From Adineta steineri (Eukaryota; Rotifera; Eurotatoria; Adinetida; Adinetidae): a stretch of 64,000 bases of DNA. Under the pieces are notes generated by a model. The model saw nothing but the letters and a program-made list of their open reading frames with translations, was not told where the DNA came from and searched no databases. Shown here one piece after another: positions 46,593 to 60,233 of this stretch. The stretch is taken from the NCBI GenBank assembly GCA_905250115.1, contig CAJNOI010000219.1:16960-80959 (forward strand), read 5' to 3'. Position 1 is the first letter of the stretch. Each line of letters starts with the position of its first letter. Both the position numbers and the translations under genes were made by a program.

Positions 46593-47106
46593 TTGAAAAA
46601 TTCACAAAATTTTCTGTGTGTGTGTTTTGTTTTTTTCGTCAATTTCGTTGTTATTTAATGTTCATGTAAAATACGCAAAAAGATAAAAGATTTTAGAATT
46701 TAAATAAAGTCATTTATAAATATAAAAAAAATACACAGAAAAGATAAAGAATAGAAACACAAAACAAATGTCCAGTAAAAAAAAAGATAAAGAAATACTG
46801 AAGTTGAATTCAATTATAATTGGTTCAGAACAAGGACGAATAAAAACGTGAAGAGAATACCTTACGTACGTAGAAGAACGTTCGTTACGGTTCTTCTTCA
46901 TTGCTTTTTGTTGTATTCGGCTAAAGGTAACGAAAAACGCACAAAAACAATAATAATATAAATATTGTTCTTTGATACATGTGCGTAGTCTATACAAACA
47001 TGAATTTTATTTTTCAGGAAACGAGAGTTAAATCTATGAAGATTTAAATTCCTAAGTAAACATAGTTTTATTTCAGATTTCTTTTTTTTCTTTAATCAAG
47101 AAAAAA
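46593..47106. promoter_or_regulatory. Divergent promoter region of CERT and EPT1
   Basis: 514 bp between two genes transcribed away from each other, both in lipid metabolism. No TATA box or factor site can be assigned with confidence. The reading frames seen in it are not protein-like. Confidence 0.4.
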
Positions 47107-49336
47107 ATGAATTCATTGTATTACCCATATTTACGCCGTGATCATTTGAAAGGGCTCAATGAGTACAAAGTAAAGAATTTTTATTCTTAGATTTTTTTTC
47201 AATAATTAATTTAGTATAATGCCGTTGATACATCACCTGTATCTTTGTATGTTACCCAACCATTTTGGAACTGGTTGGTTGAGGTATATATTATTTTGAC
47301 AAAAAAAGATGATCATTTATTCGAAATTATGTATATTAATTTGTAGTTTTGTCCACGATGGTTTGCACCAAATTTAATGACATTTCTTGGTTTTCTTCTT
47401 CTTGTTGTTAATTTTGTTATGTTTACATATTATGATTTACATTTTACGCAAGCACTTGTTCTACCATCATGGGTTTGGCTTGTTGCAGCAATTTGTCAGT
47501 TTTGGTCACATCATTTAGGTATTATTAAATAACTAAATAAGAATCTTATCTCTTCTAAAAATCTTCATTTGTTTTTTATCTAGATGGTATGGATGGAAAA
47601 CAAGCTCGACGTACAAAAACAAGTAGTCCTTTAGGAGAATTATTTGATCATGGTGTTGATTCATGGGCGAGTTTTCTATTTCCAATCTGTATTTTTTCTG
47701 TTATATCACAAAATGAAGATGGATTTAGTCCGATGGCTATGCATCTATCACTTGTATCTATTTATATAACATTTATTGATTCACACTGGGAAAAATATAA
47801 TACGAAAGTATTATTTTTACCATGGTCATATGATATATCAATGATAGTAAGAATTAAAAGTTTTTAATTTCGATCTTTTCTCAATGAATTTTTATTTAGA
47901 TTATGACTCTAACATATCTAATAGCATATGCTTTTTCACCAAGTGTCTTTCATTTTACTATTCCTATAATAAATGTAACATTTATTCAAATAGTAAAATA
48001 TGCATGGCCAAGTAAATTTAATTAATATAAATGTTTTTATTTTAATTATATTTTTATAGTATTGGGATTGTTAAGCGGAGTTCCAATTAGTATTGTTCAT
48101 ATTTATGAGTAAGTTATTTATTCTATATGTTTTGTTTTAATCAATAAGTAAAAAACGTAATCTTTTGAAATAATTGATCATTAATTTTTAAATAACTTCA
48201 GTTATCTTTCGAAATTTATCGCAAATATGTGTTATATAATACATTCTGTATGTTTATGACAATATGAGACAGAGCTATAAATAGATAATTGATATGTAGA
48301 AAACTGAATAACCTCAAAACAAATGACGCATACATACGTCACCTATTTTCAAAGGACTAAAATGCATTGACTATGAAGTTGAAAGTATAGTTATTATTGA
48401 TAAATATAGGCTATCTAGATCCTCATTGAGTAAAGTTCCATTTTAAATCTTTGATGAAACAAGAATATATTTATTGTTTTAATTCTATTTGATTTTAGGT
48501 CATATCGAACTGGTAAAGGATACAATCGTACATTTTTTGAAGCAATTAGACCATTAATCTCACCAGCTATTCTAATTATTTCCTCAACATGGTGGGGATT
48601 TTCATCTCCTCATATGATATTAGAAAAACAACCACGTCTATTTCTAGCAGCTGTTGGTGCAACTTTTTCAAATATTGCAGTATGTATAAAAATATACATT
48701 CTATCAAAATAATGTTTCTTTTTTTTTGTTTATTATCTATTCAGTGTCGTCTTGTTGTCGCTCAAATGACTTCAACTCGATCAGATGGTATTAATACACT
48801 TTTGTATCTTTATGTACCAATACAAATCATGTCTGTTTATGGTCTATTCAATGGGAGAATGGAATTTATAGTATTATTTGCATACAATATTTTTGTTACA
48901 TTAGCTCATATTCATTATGGTTGCTGTGTGGTAAGTTGAGCTGTAGACATCATATAATCTGCTGAATGAAATCTCTATACAACAATTACAAGAAATACTC
49001 GTTGTCTAATGATACAATTCTGCTTCGTCTAATATTGATACATGTGTAATCACAGTTTACATTGAGTAGTTCACTATAGATTACGATATCTTTATCATAA
49101 ATTGATAATGAACTATATATAAGTGAGAATAGTAATGTAACAGCGCTTCTCGTTTATCGTATCAATTCGAAAAGTTTTTGAATGACCTATGTATATATAT
49201 ATATGGATATACTAATAAATATCAATTGATTATTTTCTAGGTTCGCCAAATCTGTGATCATCTCAATATCTTTGCATTCAAGATACCTCATAGTACAAAA
49301 GATTCAATAGGTGCTGAAGTGCATATTAAGCATTAA
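47107..49336 (+). CDS. SELENOI: Ethanolaminephosphotransferase 1 (selenoprotein I orthologue), Sec replaced
   Basis: Transfers phosphoethanolamine from CDP-ethanolamine to diacylglycerol in ER/Golgi membranes, the last step of phosphatidylethanolamine synthesis. Nine exons join in frame: 47107-47169, 47215-47283, 47347-47518, 47584-47846, 47900-48011, 48060-48108, 48499-48679, 48745-48930, 49241-49336 (396 aa; human 397). The CDP-alcohol phosphotransferase motif DGMDGKQARRTKTSSPLGEL FDHGVD is complete, with all Asp. Conserved: YNAVDTSPVSLYV, SHWEKYNTKVLFLPWSYDIS, TLAHIHYG. Human EPT1 has selenocysteine in SDULG near the end; here the aligned codon is Ser (TCA, 49304-49306, KDSIG), so the protein is not a selenoprotein. 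Confidence 0.92.
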
Positions 49337-50540
49337 TAAAACAATATTTCTTTTTGTTTTTACTAACATTCGTGTGTGTGTGTTTATATGTCCTACGCTC
49401 ATTTTCACGTCGCATTATTCCATTATTTTTCTAACAAAAAGATAAACAAAATTTTTGATAAAAAGAAGATAATGTGCTTTTTTGTATCGCAACTCATTTC
49501 TTTTCATGCTTCCGTCGTTATATTATTTATTGTTGATTGAGGATAAATTCGTTTTGTATGTCTTGTTTTATCTTTTGTTTTCTTTTTGTTGTCTCTTTTT
49601 TTGCGAAGATCATGGTCAACTATTGATGTGTTTGTCATTCCGGATGTTCCGCTATGTGTGTGTGTGTGTGTGTTTGGTTTGCTTCTATCTAAAATTTTCA
49701 TAAGAAAACCAAAGTTTTATTCATAAAAATAGAAAGAAACATAGTGAATATTTTTTAGAATCTATATAGTTTTGATAATAAAAAAATGGATTAATCAAGA
49801 CATTTTTTCTTAATTGACAGAAAAAGAAAATGTCCACAAATTAGACAAGAGGTACACTATGGATAGCAATAAAAATACATAGAGAAAGTAGTTTGATTTC
49901 ATTATGAATACCATTTTATTGACTCTTATTGTCAAGTACATTGACATATCTGGCCGACGATTAAGTATATTCATAAACCAAAATTAACAATGACTTAGAT
50001 CAAACAAGCACAAGTTTAACACATCTAGAAATCGTCACATCCGTGACAAATGATTCGATCTTGATTCAATCAAAGTAGAAATATTTAGATAGATCTTTGG
50101 ATTGATACTGGTTATCAAAACAGATTGCATTTTACATATCATTCAACTAACAGAAGTAATTTTGTCTCGTAAAATGTTTTTTTTTAGTTAATCAAATAAA
50201 AGTGTTTTATAAGTAAGAAATATTTCTTTATAAGACTAGAATAATATTATGATCAATATTTTCTTATATAGATAGAATAGTACTGATTTGAGATTTTCTT
50301 TTTTTTTATATATTTTAATAGAATTTAAATTAGTTGTGATGAAAACAAAAAAGATATTTTATTCTTATGCATTTCTTTTCTTTTTTTCGGCTTACAATCG
50401 ATAATAGAAAACAGTGCAGGTTTATTATATAAGTGTGCTATTGCTGTTGATCAAATATTCTTCATTTCTATAAACAAGGAAAAAATAAATAAATAAATTT
50501 CAAATCGACATAATTAGTAAAACAAAAATCTTACATAAAT
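49337..50540. other. Convergent intergenic region, no gene seen
   Basis: 1.2 kb between the EPT1 stop and the end of the neuropeptide-like gene; AT-rich with TG microsatellites near 49373 and 49655. No SECIS-like element was recognised. Confidence 0.45.
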
Positions 50541-50907
50541 TCATTTGCTATTGAGAAAATAACGTTTAGATTTAAGAAAATATCGTTTGCTATTTAAATG
50601 TGATTCTTCATCATCGCTTTCATTACTGTCTTCATTGTTAATATATCGATGTAATTCTCGTCGTGTAGGTAAAAATCGACGTTTGGCCATATAATGAATA
50701 CTATCAACAGCATTATGATCTTCATTCAACTTCTATTAAATAAATCAATAAAAACAAATATATATATATATATATAAATAGAATACTTACAAGGAAACGT
50801 TCAGGATAAGCAACATCATATGCTAGATCAGCATGTGCACCGATGAACATAGAGAATAAGAGAATAAATCCAAAACTGATCAAGATTTTATCGATAGAGA
50901 ATGACAT
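50541..50907 (-). CDS. Probable neuropeptide precursor
   Basis: Two exons, 50907-50791 and 50732-50541, join in frame to 102 aa. The N-terminus is a signal peptide (KILISFGFILLFSMFIGAHA). The rest is polar, with several dibasic sites: AKRRFLPTRRELHRY, an acidic spacer (NNEDSNESDDEES), then NSKRYFLKSKRYFLNSK at the end. The doubled KR-YFL(K/N)SK unit bounded by KR is the layout of prepropeptides cut by convertases. No known peptide family recognised and no amidation Gly is seen. Alternative: a small secreted protein that is not processed. Confidence 0.55.
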
Positions 50908-51866
50908 GATTGCTATGAAAATAAATAGTAAATATACTTTTCAAATGTTATTTTTCCTAGTCTTATAACAAAATTCCTTTTCTCATCGTGTGTTATACAC
51001 TACTTACTTCAAAGTTGTCACTTGTATATTTTATCAATCAAATAAATGTCTATGAAACAATAATCTAAATGACTTTTTATATAGGAACTATAAATTTTAC
51101 CTTTTTTTTATTTCTCTTTTCCTTTTTCTCTTTATACACCATATTTTAATAACTAAATTACACTCAATAATGGAATATCAACACGTAGACTATGCATGCA
51201 AACATTACAAATAAAGTTTTTTTTGTGTAGGCAATCGAATGATTTCATTTCGGTAAATTAACGGGACTATTTCAAAACCTTTTTGTTCTAAACATATGAT
51301 TAAATAACAAGTCACATTATTTTTCTTGCATGTTCGATGATGGACCACGCACCTGTATTTCTCGTCGCCTCATGAATCCTATGTAAGTATGATTACTACC
51401 GGAAATTTTTTTTATTCTTCAATCTAAATAGCGGAAATAAAGTTGACATAGGCTCTCATTATCAATCTCTTCAATTCATATGTAATGTATGATTGACGAA
51501 TCGTGGGAGAGATTTATTGTTTTTATAGAGTTTCACTTTGATATTCTTAATATTTCTAATGAATTTAATCCTTCACGATCAAATGGCAATATTTCGCCGT
51601 AGGGGGATACGGCATTTTTTCTTAACATCGTACATAATACCAATCTTTGTCTTTTTATACAATTTATTTATGTATAATAATATATAAACTTGTATGAAAA
51701 AGCAGATAGTTTGTTTAAAAGGCACCTATATCAATTGAATATTCATTCTATCAAAAAAAAAATTCGAACTATATTATTTTTTCTAATTGATTTCTCATTT
51801 AAAAATTCATTAACTATAAAACTACACACAACAAACAAGTCGACATGTTATACATAAGCAACAATA
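50908..51866. other. Intergenic, no gene seen
   Basis: About 960 bp between the peptide gene's start and the NPHP4 stop; AT-rich, nothing supported. Confidence 0.5.
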
Positions 51867-54800
51867 TTAAATAGGAATGTTTGAATCTGTATAAGTAACA
51901 CGAATACAATAAGCATCTTCGTTTGTATCTTGTTCGTTATTAATTAATATAATAATATCTGTAACAGGTGTAACATTAAACGCTGGTAATAATGTAAAAC
52001 TAATAAATTTCTTTTCATTTGCTTGAAAATCAATTTTTTGATGTTGTAATTGAAGTAATTCAGGATGACTGCTTGTAAAAAAGAATGTTTTTCGAATAGC
52101 ATATGGATTTGTATATGATATACGTTTACTAACAGATTGACTTTGTCCAAGCGATACTGAATGAGCTAGAAATATTATTTAATTTTTTTTTTCATTATTC
52201 TTAATAAGATTTTTTCTTACCGAATTGTTTTGATATAATAGGCATACGTGTATCAATTCGTATCATCCATGTATCAACAATTTGATGATTTTCTACATCA
52301 ACTGCATTCACACAATATGTACGTAGACCTGAACGTGCTGGTCGTACAAGTATATGAATTTCATGAAGTCCATTAGCAGCTAAAGAAAAAGCATTGCTTG
52401 GTGAGATTATTAGTTCATCAGGTGCATTGCCAAAACATTGAACCAAACGTGATGAACGTGTACCTCTATTATTATATTTTAATATAGAAAAATATTTAAA
52501 AAAACAATCTATACCGAAGAAGAAGAGTAGCAGTCGTTGTTTGATATTGAATACAAGTTAAATCTAAACGTTTAACAGCATGAATTTGAAATTGCCATAC
52601 ATTTATAGGTCTATGAAGAAAACCATCACCATACATAAATACTATGAAACTATTCACTGTAGGTGCATTATGTGTAGCAGCCTAGAAAATAAGAAATTTT
52701 GTTTTTATCAAATTTTCATCTAGGAAAATTTCAAATACTTTAATTAACATATCACATGGTTGATTAATCGATACAGATTTAGCTTCACAAACAATATTTA
52801 AATCACTTGCACGAACAAATATTTGATGAATTTGTTCAGGTAAACCAGAAAGAGATTCTAAATATAAATAAATATTTAACTAAAAATAATAATCGAATTA
52901 ATAAAACCTGTTTCAACAGCTCGACGTGGATTTGGTATACGAAATACTCGTTTTAATAATGTATTTTCTCCATTAATACAACGAATAGTTTGATCAACAA
53001 TAGGTGACAAATATTCGACATTAATAGATAAAATACCTATTGGTGTACCATCTTCTGCTTGAAATGTTGCCTAAAAAATCAGATTCATTTTCTTTCATAT
53101 TATAGTATCGACTAACCTTAATTTGTTTAGATTTAATTTTTTCATTGTAATTCTTTTCTACAACAGAATACGTTTGTTCTAATGCAAATGGATTCGATGA
53201 TGTTTTATGTTCAGCTGGTGGTATTTTTGCGAGAAATGTTTGTAATTTAAATGGTATATGAACTGATTCTTTCGCTCGGACAAATATTTGTGGATATTTT
53301 AAGCCACTTTGATCAATAATTCCTGTTTGATTTGTAAACATATTTTCTTCTGTATCAGAAAAAACTTCAAATAAAGTTTTAAGACGACGCCATTCTCGTG
53401 CATCAGTTACAACACTAATAAATAATAATAATTAATTTAAGAAAATAAAAAACTCTTTTATAAATACCTTAATTCATCATCATTACATGCAATACTAATA
53501 GAATGTTGTTCTGGATAAGGATTTTGAAGTATATATTCAAAAAATTCAACATTACCAGGCATTAAACGAATATTTACTTCACGAGTAATAAATGCCATTA
53601 AATGATGAGCAATATCTTCATGTTTTGTTTGTTGACGATACATTGATATTGTACGTAAATCACTTCCACGTAATTCACGTGCTTTACGATTTGTCATTGC
53701 TAATGATGTTGAGACATCATCAGTTCCGGCTTCGGCCGTTCGTTTTCGTACTGATTCCATTCGTGCTAATTTTCGTTGACGTTCAGATTCATTAGCTTGT
53801 TTATCCTAATAAGAATATAAATAATAAAATCTGTATATAGAAAAAAAAGACATTTTATTACCGAACTATGTAAAACAGAATTTATATTTGGATATGATTC
53901 AACTATACGATGTGCACGTGTTAAATGATAATCTTTAATACCACCTGTTGTTACTTCACCAGCACGTTGTTGAACAATATCAAAAGGTGGTGTAGAGGAT
54001 ATTATTCGACTTGTTGGTAATAATCGTAAAGCATCAGAAGCTATGTAAAAAATATATAAGTGATATGATTTTTTTCTCGAATACACAAAAACAAAACATA
54101 CCTTTAATTGTTTCAATTGATGGTTGTTCAGATCCAACTGATCCAACATTACCAATACGCATTATTAATTTACCAACAGTTTTTAATTTTTCACCAATCA
54201 ATGAAAATTGTTGATCACTTGACTATGAAATATACATATGTTTTCATTAAATAAGATTAAAAAATATATATACTTGATAATATTGATTTTCCATAGCAGG
54301 TGCTTCACTACTTTCAATTGGAACAGTTGCATATACATCAAGTTCAATTAATGTTTGTACACCTGGACGACCATCACGAAGTAAATACTAATCATATAAA
54401 GATAATTTTTATTTTAGTTAAAAATATATTTAGTTTCTATTTACCCTGAGTTCAAGTGCACACATACCAACAGGAAAAAGTCCGTCACCATCCCAAACTT
54501 CAATATAAAGTGTATGTGTATTGAGATATTCAAAAAATTGTCGTTGTTCAACAGAACCAAGAAAAGCACCATCAACTTGAAATTTTACCTAGAAAAAATT
54601 CATAAGAAATGAAAGGATATTTTTTGTTTTAATATGTTTACAGGTAATCCAGGTAAACCCGAAGTTTTTGTACTATCCTCTTTCAAACGCCAAAGTATAT
54701 ATGGTTCAACATTTGGATCATTAGAAATCGTATCATGCATACGTTCAAGCATTACTCTATGAATATTATAGAAAAAAATAGGTACTTAAAAATATGAATA

Positions 54801-57561
54801 AAATTCTTTTAAACCTGCTTGTTGTTGTTTCAGGAAAACGATAGAATTTAAAAGTAAAAAAAATACTTTTTGGATAAGTTGATTTCGATGATATACCAGC
54901 TCGTATCATTCTTAAATTAAAAAAGAAAATAATTTAAAGAATAAAAAAAGGAGAAGCAATATTCTTTACTTGAAATAAGATAGAAAATGTAAATTAATTT
55001 GATTACAATTCATTGGATCAGCCATTTCTGTTTGTAAATCAAGAAAACGTGATTGTCTTATATCAATTATTTCAGCTTCTTTATCATTCATTGTTTTTAT
55101 TGCTGGAAAATTTTGACCTTGTAAACGAGAATAAGCAGCACGTGATAATGTATGAGCACTAAAAAACAAGAAAATTCTTAATTTACAAATCTCTGATATA
55201 AAAATTTATTTTACAAAGTCATTTGACTTGCTAAAGCTGACATTGGTGAATATGCTGGATAAACTCCATCAGCTTGCCATGGTACTAGATTCTATAAAAC
55301 ATCATATAAAATACTAGAAAAATAATATGCTTAGATTTCTTACAGCTTGGTGATATATAGGTGGTTGTATAGCTGAAGGAATTGTATGTGGTGGTACCGC
55401 TGAAAATAATAACAATATATATATATATCAGAAATTTGTTCTTTTTTGTACCTGTTCGTTGCATAAGATCGTAATTCATTGGTGTTGGTACAGTTGATTG
55501 AAATGGAATCATCGGTCTAACAGAAAATAATTAATATATATGGGTTATAATTCTAAAAGAATTACTTTTGAGTAGCAGGTGATAAAACATCTTGTCTGGC
55601 TGTAACAGTTTGATATCGCATAGGAGCCTATGATTAAAAATTAAAAAGATTGATTTGATTTTTGAATTAAATTTTACTTCATTATCAAATCTATAATTAA
55701 ATCGTAATGTTTCTTGAACAATATCAGGTGCATTATGTAAAACTGTTTTCGATGGTTTATATACGAAAAGTTCATCACTTGGTAATGTTTCACCTCCATA
55801 CATAATTAAAGAAACTTGTTTATCTTTACCAGGAAACCAAGCTGACCAACGAATAGTAAATGTTACTTTAGTATTTTCAATAGTTGCATTCTAAATAAAT
55901 ATTAAATATTTCGAATTAAATTAATTTCATAATTAATTACCGGTTTAACAGGTGTACCAAGTGGTATAGCAACCATATATTCAAGTACAAATACAATAGC
56001 ATTTAAATCATCAATAGGAACATCATCAATTCGTATTGGATTTCTTAAATAAAGTCTTTTTCGATCATCTATTCCATTAGTACGACTAAAAATATTTTAT
56101 TAATATATATGTAAAATTAAATACTTTTCAAACCTTTCAGCAGATACTGTTCTTCGTCGTTGTGATTGTCTAAAACTTAATTTTCTTGATAATGATGACA
56201 TTCCAGTATCTTCTTGATCGGATGTTAGATAAAAAATAAGTGGATCTTGTACATAACATTGTCCGTTGTGTACACCGACCTAAATAAAAGACCAATATTT
56301 CATTTAATATATATATCTATGAAAAAAACTTACACGTAAACGTCGTTCAACAATAGAAACTTTATTATGTGATTCTTGTACTAATGCTGTTAATGTTGTT
56401 TGAGTTGTTTTGGTTTTTTCTAATCGATCTTTATTAATTAATCGACAAAGTTCTTCTTCAAACTGATTTATTGATGGTTCCATATCAATTTCAACTTGTT
56501 CAATTAAAATATTTCGTCGATTTGTTTGAATATTTGGTTGTTTTAATACATCTTCATCTATAAAAATACATGTATAGAGAAAATAAAGTAATAATATTCT
56601 TTAATTACTTGGATCACCAGTATGATGTATACCGCCGATATTAGCACCACGTCCGTACAGAGTACATTCAGATAAATATTGTATGACGGAAAAAAGTGGA
56701 TCATGATATCTTATTTCAGTAAATAAACCAGCAGATGCAACTTGCAAAACTCTTGAACATGCTATATAAAATAAACAGATTTAATTTTTAATAGTATTAT
56801 TTGTAGATTGAATATACTTTCAAGTGGTTCATTAAGAAACATAAGAGCACGTGGTGAACCTTGATATAATGGTTGACTAAAATAAAATTATTGATATGTA
56901 GAGTATATTTATTTTGAATAATATTAATACCGATTACTAATTGCTTTAGTAATATCATCATCAGCAGTCCATGGTTTTAATTTAATAACTGTCCAACCAC
57001 CAACAAGTTCATCTCGATCGGGTTTATCTTCTCCACTACGAAATATAAATTGAATAACTAAACAATTTTGATCATTTTTCAATGGTATATGGCAATATAA
57101 TGGCTTAAAAAATAATCATATTTTATATACACACACACCTATATATATAATGAATTTCAATATACTTCACTGAGATTGACTCGAAAGAAGCTATCGGTTG
57201 CAAGTTTGCCTCTATGCCAACCACTAAACCATGTTTGTCCATAAAATCGTTTATATAAATTATCAAATAATGTTGCAGTAAATTGCACTTCATATGGAGC
57301 AGCAAGAGTCTAAAAACAATCGACTGAATAAAAAAAAAGTGTCTCATATTAGAAATAGCATACCGAAGAGACGGATGATGGTAAAAGTTCAAGTGATTTA
57401 ATTAAAATTCGAAATGGAACAATATTGCTTGTATTGTCTGCGTTACCTCCAGTACCTTTGACGTCCGAAGTTCCTTGTGGACCATTGATTTCAGCTGGAT
57501 GAGGTACATCAAACGAGCTTTGAGCTACGCGGTCAAGCCAGTTGCTCACTGCTTCCATCAT
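51867..57561 (-). CDS. NPHP4: Nephrocystin-4 (ciliary transition-zone protein)
   Basis: Large protein of the ciliary transition zone. More than 20 small exons on the minus strand, from MMEAVSNWLDRVAQ to the end DAYCIRVTYTDSNIPI. Landmarks shared with human NPHP4, in order: NLYKRFYGQTWFSGW, YQGSPRALMF, FEEELCRLI, VERRLRVGVHNGQCYVQDP, IRWSAWFP, ETLRFNYRF, a middle C2-like region (YPFPAIKTMND and neighbours), HEDIAHHLMAFITREVNIRL, VEFFEYILQNPYPEQHSISI, SVHIPFKLQTFLA, MPIISKQF, and DIIILINNEQDTNEDAYC, which mirrors human [20 protein letters not shown]. The N-terminus is divergent. No in-frame breaks were noticed in the exons followed. Bdelloids are strongly ciliated. Confidence 0.85.
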
Positions 57562-57995
57562 TTTGACAGAATCACGAAATGGAAACTAAGCAACTACAAG
57601 ATAGAAACATTATCTGTTCTCTTAGTGATCGTTAACAACGTTTAAGATTATTAACTAAGACAAAAATAATCAATTTTTTCTATAAAATTATTTTTATTTT
57701 CTGATATCTATCAATATCATTAAAAAACATTATCTTATAAATTCTTAATTTCTTCATCGAACAGATGGCGCACGCAAACGGATTCATATAATTGTTTTCA
57801 AAAGCACTGTAAAGAACTATCTGTGTGTGTGTGCCTTGAAAATGTAAGTGAGAGACATTCAAAGTATATTATTAAATCGATTTTCATATAAATAGCTGAA
57901 ATATTTTATTTGAATCTACATCTAATATAGACTGCTTTTAAATATCAGCCTATTAACAATATAAAGTAGAAACATACAAAGAAAGAAAGAACAAG
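57562..57995. other. Intergenic, no gene seen
   Basis: 434 bp between the GH13 stop and the NPHP4 start on the same strand; presumably holds the NPHP4 promoter. Confidence 0.45.
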
Positions 57996-59821
57996 TTATT
58001 TTTGTAAAACAAGAACTTTTCCATCAAATGGTTTTAAATTTGTTTTTAATGTATTATTATCAATTTGATATTCTTCATTCGATAACCAATCAATCCATTT
58101 TCCATTTTGAGGAAAATTATTAATTTCATAATCTTTTTTTTCTTCATTAGAAAAATGTGTAATAATAACTAATTCTTTACTTCTTGCATAGACAAGAACA
58201 CGATTATCATGATGTTCATAGATAAAATTCGCAGTTTTTTCTTTCATATCTTCACGTTGTTTTCGTAATAGTAAAAGTTTTTTACATGTATCAACTAAAG
58301 ATCGATTTCGTTCATTGTTTAATAAATCCCATTGCATTGGAAACTTTTTTTTATTTTGATCTTTATCACCCCATTCTCTTGCTTCACCAAATTCATCACC
58401 TTGTGCAATAAAAGGTATACCAACCGATGTTATCAGAATAATCATTGCAAGTCTCATACGTATAAATGCATCATCATCAAATGCATTTCCTTGTTTACCA
58501 AGTAGAAAAAGAAATCGTTCATTATCATGACATGATAAATAATTAACTAAATCAGGTGCACCTATAACATATTTCATAAGATCAAGTTCCAATTTTGATA
58601 AATCTGTTAAATTATTAATTAAAACACCATGAAATGAACTTGACCAACATGCATCAACAGGACCACCATTTGATTTAAGAATATTTGGGGTTTCGGGAAC
58701 ATATTCAGCAGCTGTATAAAATGGTTGAGAAGTTCGTACAGAATGAGCAACATTATCTAATTCACGAAGAATATCATAATTATCCATTTGTTTAGCTAAG
58801 AAATTAAACAAAAGAAACTATACAAAAATTAGTAGAGAATATTATTACCAGCATCAAAACGAATACCATCTAAATGAAATTCACTAATCCAATAACGTAC
58901 AACATCAGTTACATATTTCCATGCTGGTTTTAAATTTTGTTGTTCATCATAATGTTCATAATTAAATTCCGGGCCCCAATAGAATTGATCTAGAAAAAAA
59001 AGGTTCTAAATTAACGACAAAAATATATATCTTGTTAAATAACCATCTGGATGATGTTTTCCTTGATAATACTAAAATGAAAAAGAAACGATTTTAAATT
59101 AAATATACATCTAAATAATTTACCCAATAATTATGATCAATTATTTCAAGTGGACAATCTGTAGATGTATGATTAAATACTGCATCGAAAATAACTCGAA
59201 TTTTTCGTTTATGACATTCATCAATTAATTGTTTAAAATCTCCTGTTGAACCGTATGTTGTTTTTAATGCAAAAAAATTTCGTGTTGAATAACCCCAATC
59301 ATGATCCGTACCCATTGATTCTATAATATAAAAATAAGAAATTTCTATTTTTTATTTTAAAAATAAATCTTACCAAGAATTGGTAATAATTCAATTGCAT
59401 TAAAACCTAAATCACATAGATAATCTAATTTTTCAATAACACCAGAAAATTGTCCATTATCAGCAAAATCCGCAACATACATTTCATATATAATTAAATC
59501 TTTATTATCAGGTAATTTAACATCATCATATTTCCATGTATATTCATCTAATATTTTCTTTCCATTTTTTATAGTTATTATACCTGTATTTCTTGTTGGC
59601 TCATATCTACTAACATATGGATCAATAACATCGATCCATTGATCTTCATTTTGTCGTCGAATATGAAATTTATATTCATGATCACCATCAGAAAGTTCTG
59701 TCGAACAATGAAAAGTACCATTTTCAAATGTCATCGGAATATCTTTCCATTCCGAAAATGATCCAATTAAAGTAGCTTCAGCTATTGTAGGTGCAAATAA
59801 TTGAAAGTTTATTGGGGACAT
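57996..59821 (-). CDS. GH13 glucan-acting enzyme with N-terminal CBM48-like domain
   Basis: Five exons join in frame: 59821-59374, 59320-59124, 59071-59044, 58989-58849, 58795-57996 (537 aa). The N-terminal beta domain (FQLFAPTIAEATLIGSFSEW) is of the CBM48/isoamylase-N type. The GH13 regions are present: DAVFNH, GIRFDAA with the nucleophile Asp, TAAEYVPE with the acid/base Glu, SCHDNE with the third Asp. HDWGYSTRNFFA and GIPFIAQGDEFGEAREWGDK recall bacterial branching or malto-oligosyltrehalose-type enzymes. No signal peptide, so cytosolic. It probably cleaves or transfers alpha-1,4/1,6 glucan; the exact reaction cannot be fixed. Looks more bacterial than animal, a candidate for horizontal transfer followed by intron gain. 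Confidence 0.8.
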
Positions 59822-60233
59822 ATTTCTAAGAATGAATCGAATGTAGTAAACAGTTTATTTATATATACTATCGTAAATAATATTTTTCTTTTATGCGTTC
59901 TTAGTTGTCGATGAATCATAACACGTAATAGGTCAATAAGTACGCATTTTATTGTTATCAATCTTTAGAATGATGAGATTTAGAAGAAAAAAATTAAACT
60001 TGTCGTTTGTTTATTTCAACGTCGTTAAAAAACATATGAATAACAAGAAAAAAAACACAACAACGATTTTGAAAGGAAAAAAACAAGGATTGTTCTGTTG
60101 CTTTTCTTTTGTTTTAGTAAATATGTGTGTGTGTAAAAATTAGTTCTATAAAAAAAAATGTCATGATGTTTTCATTCTCTCATATGTTAAACTATAAACA
60201 CACGTGTTACTACTGATTAGTTAATTAAAGAGA
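59822..60233. other. Intergenic, no gene seen
   Basis: About 410 bp between the CCT6 stop and the GH13 start, same strand. A plus-strand frame here is not protein-like. Confidence 0.45.
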
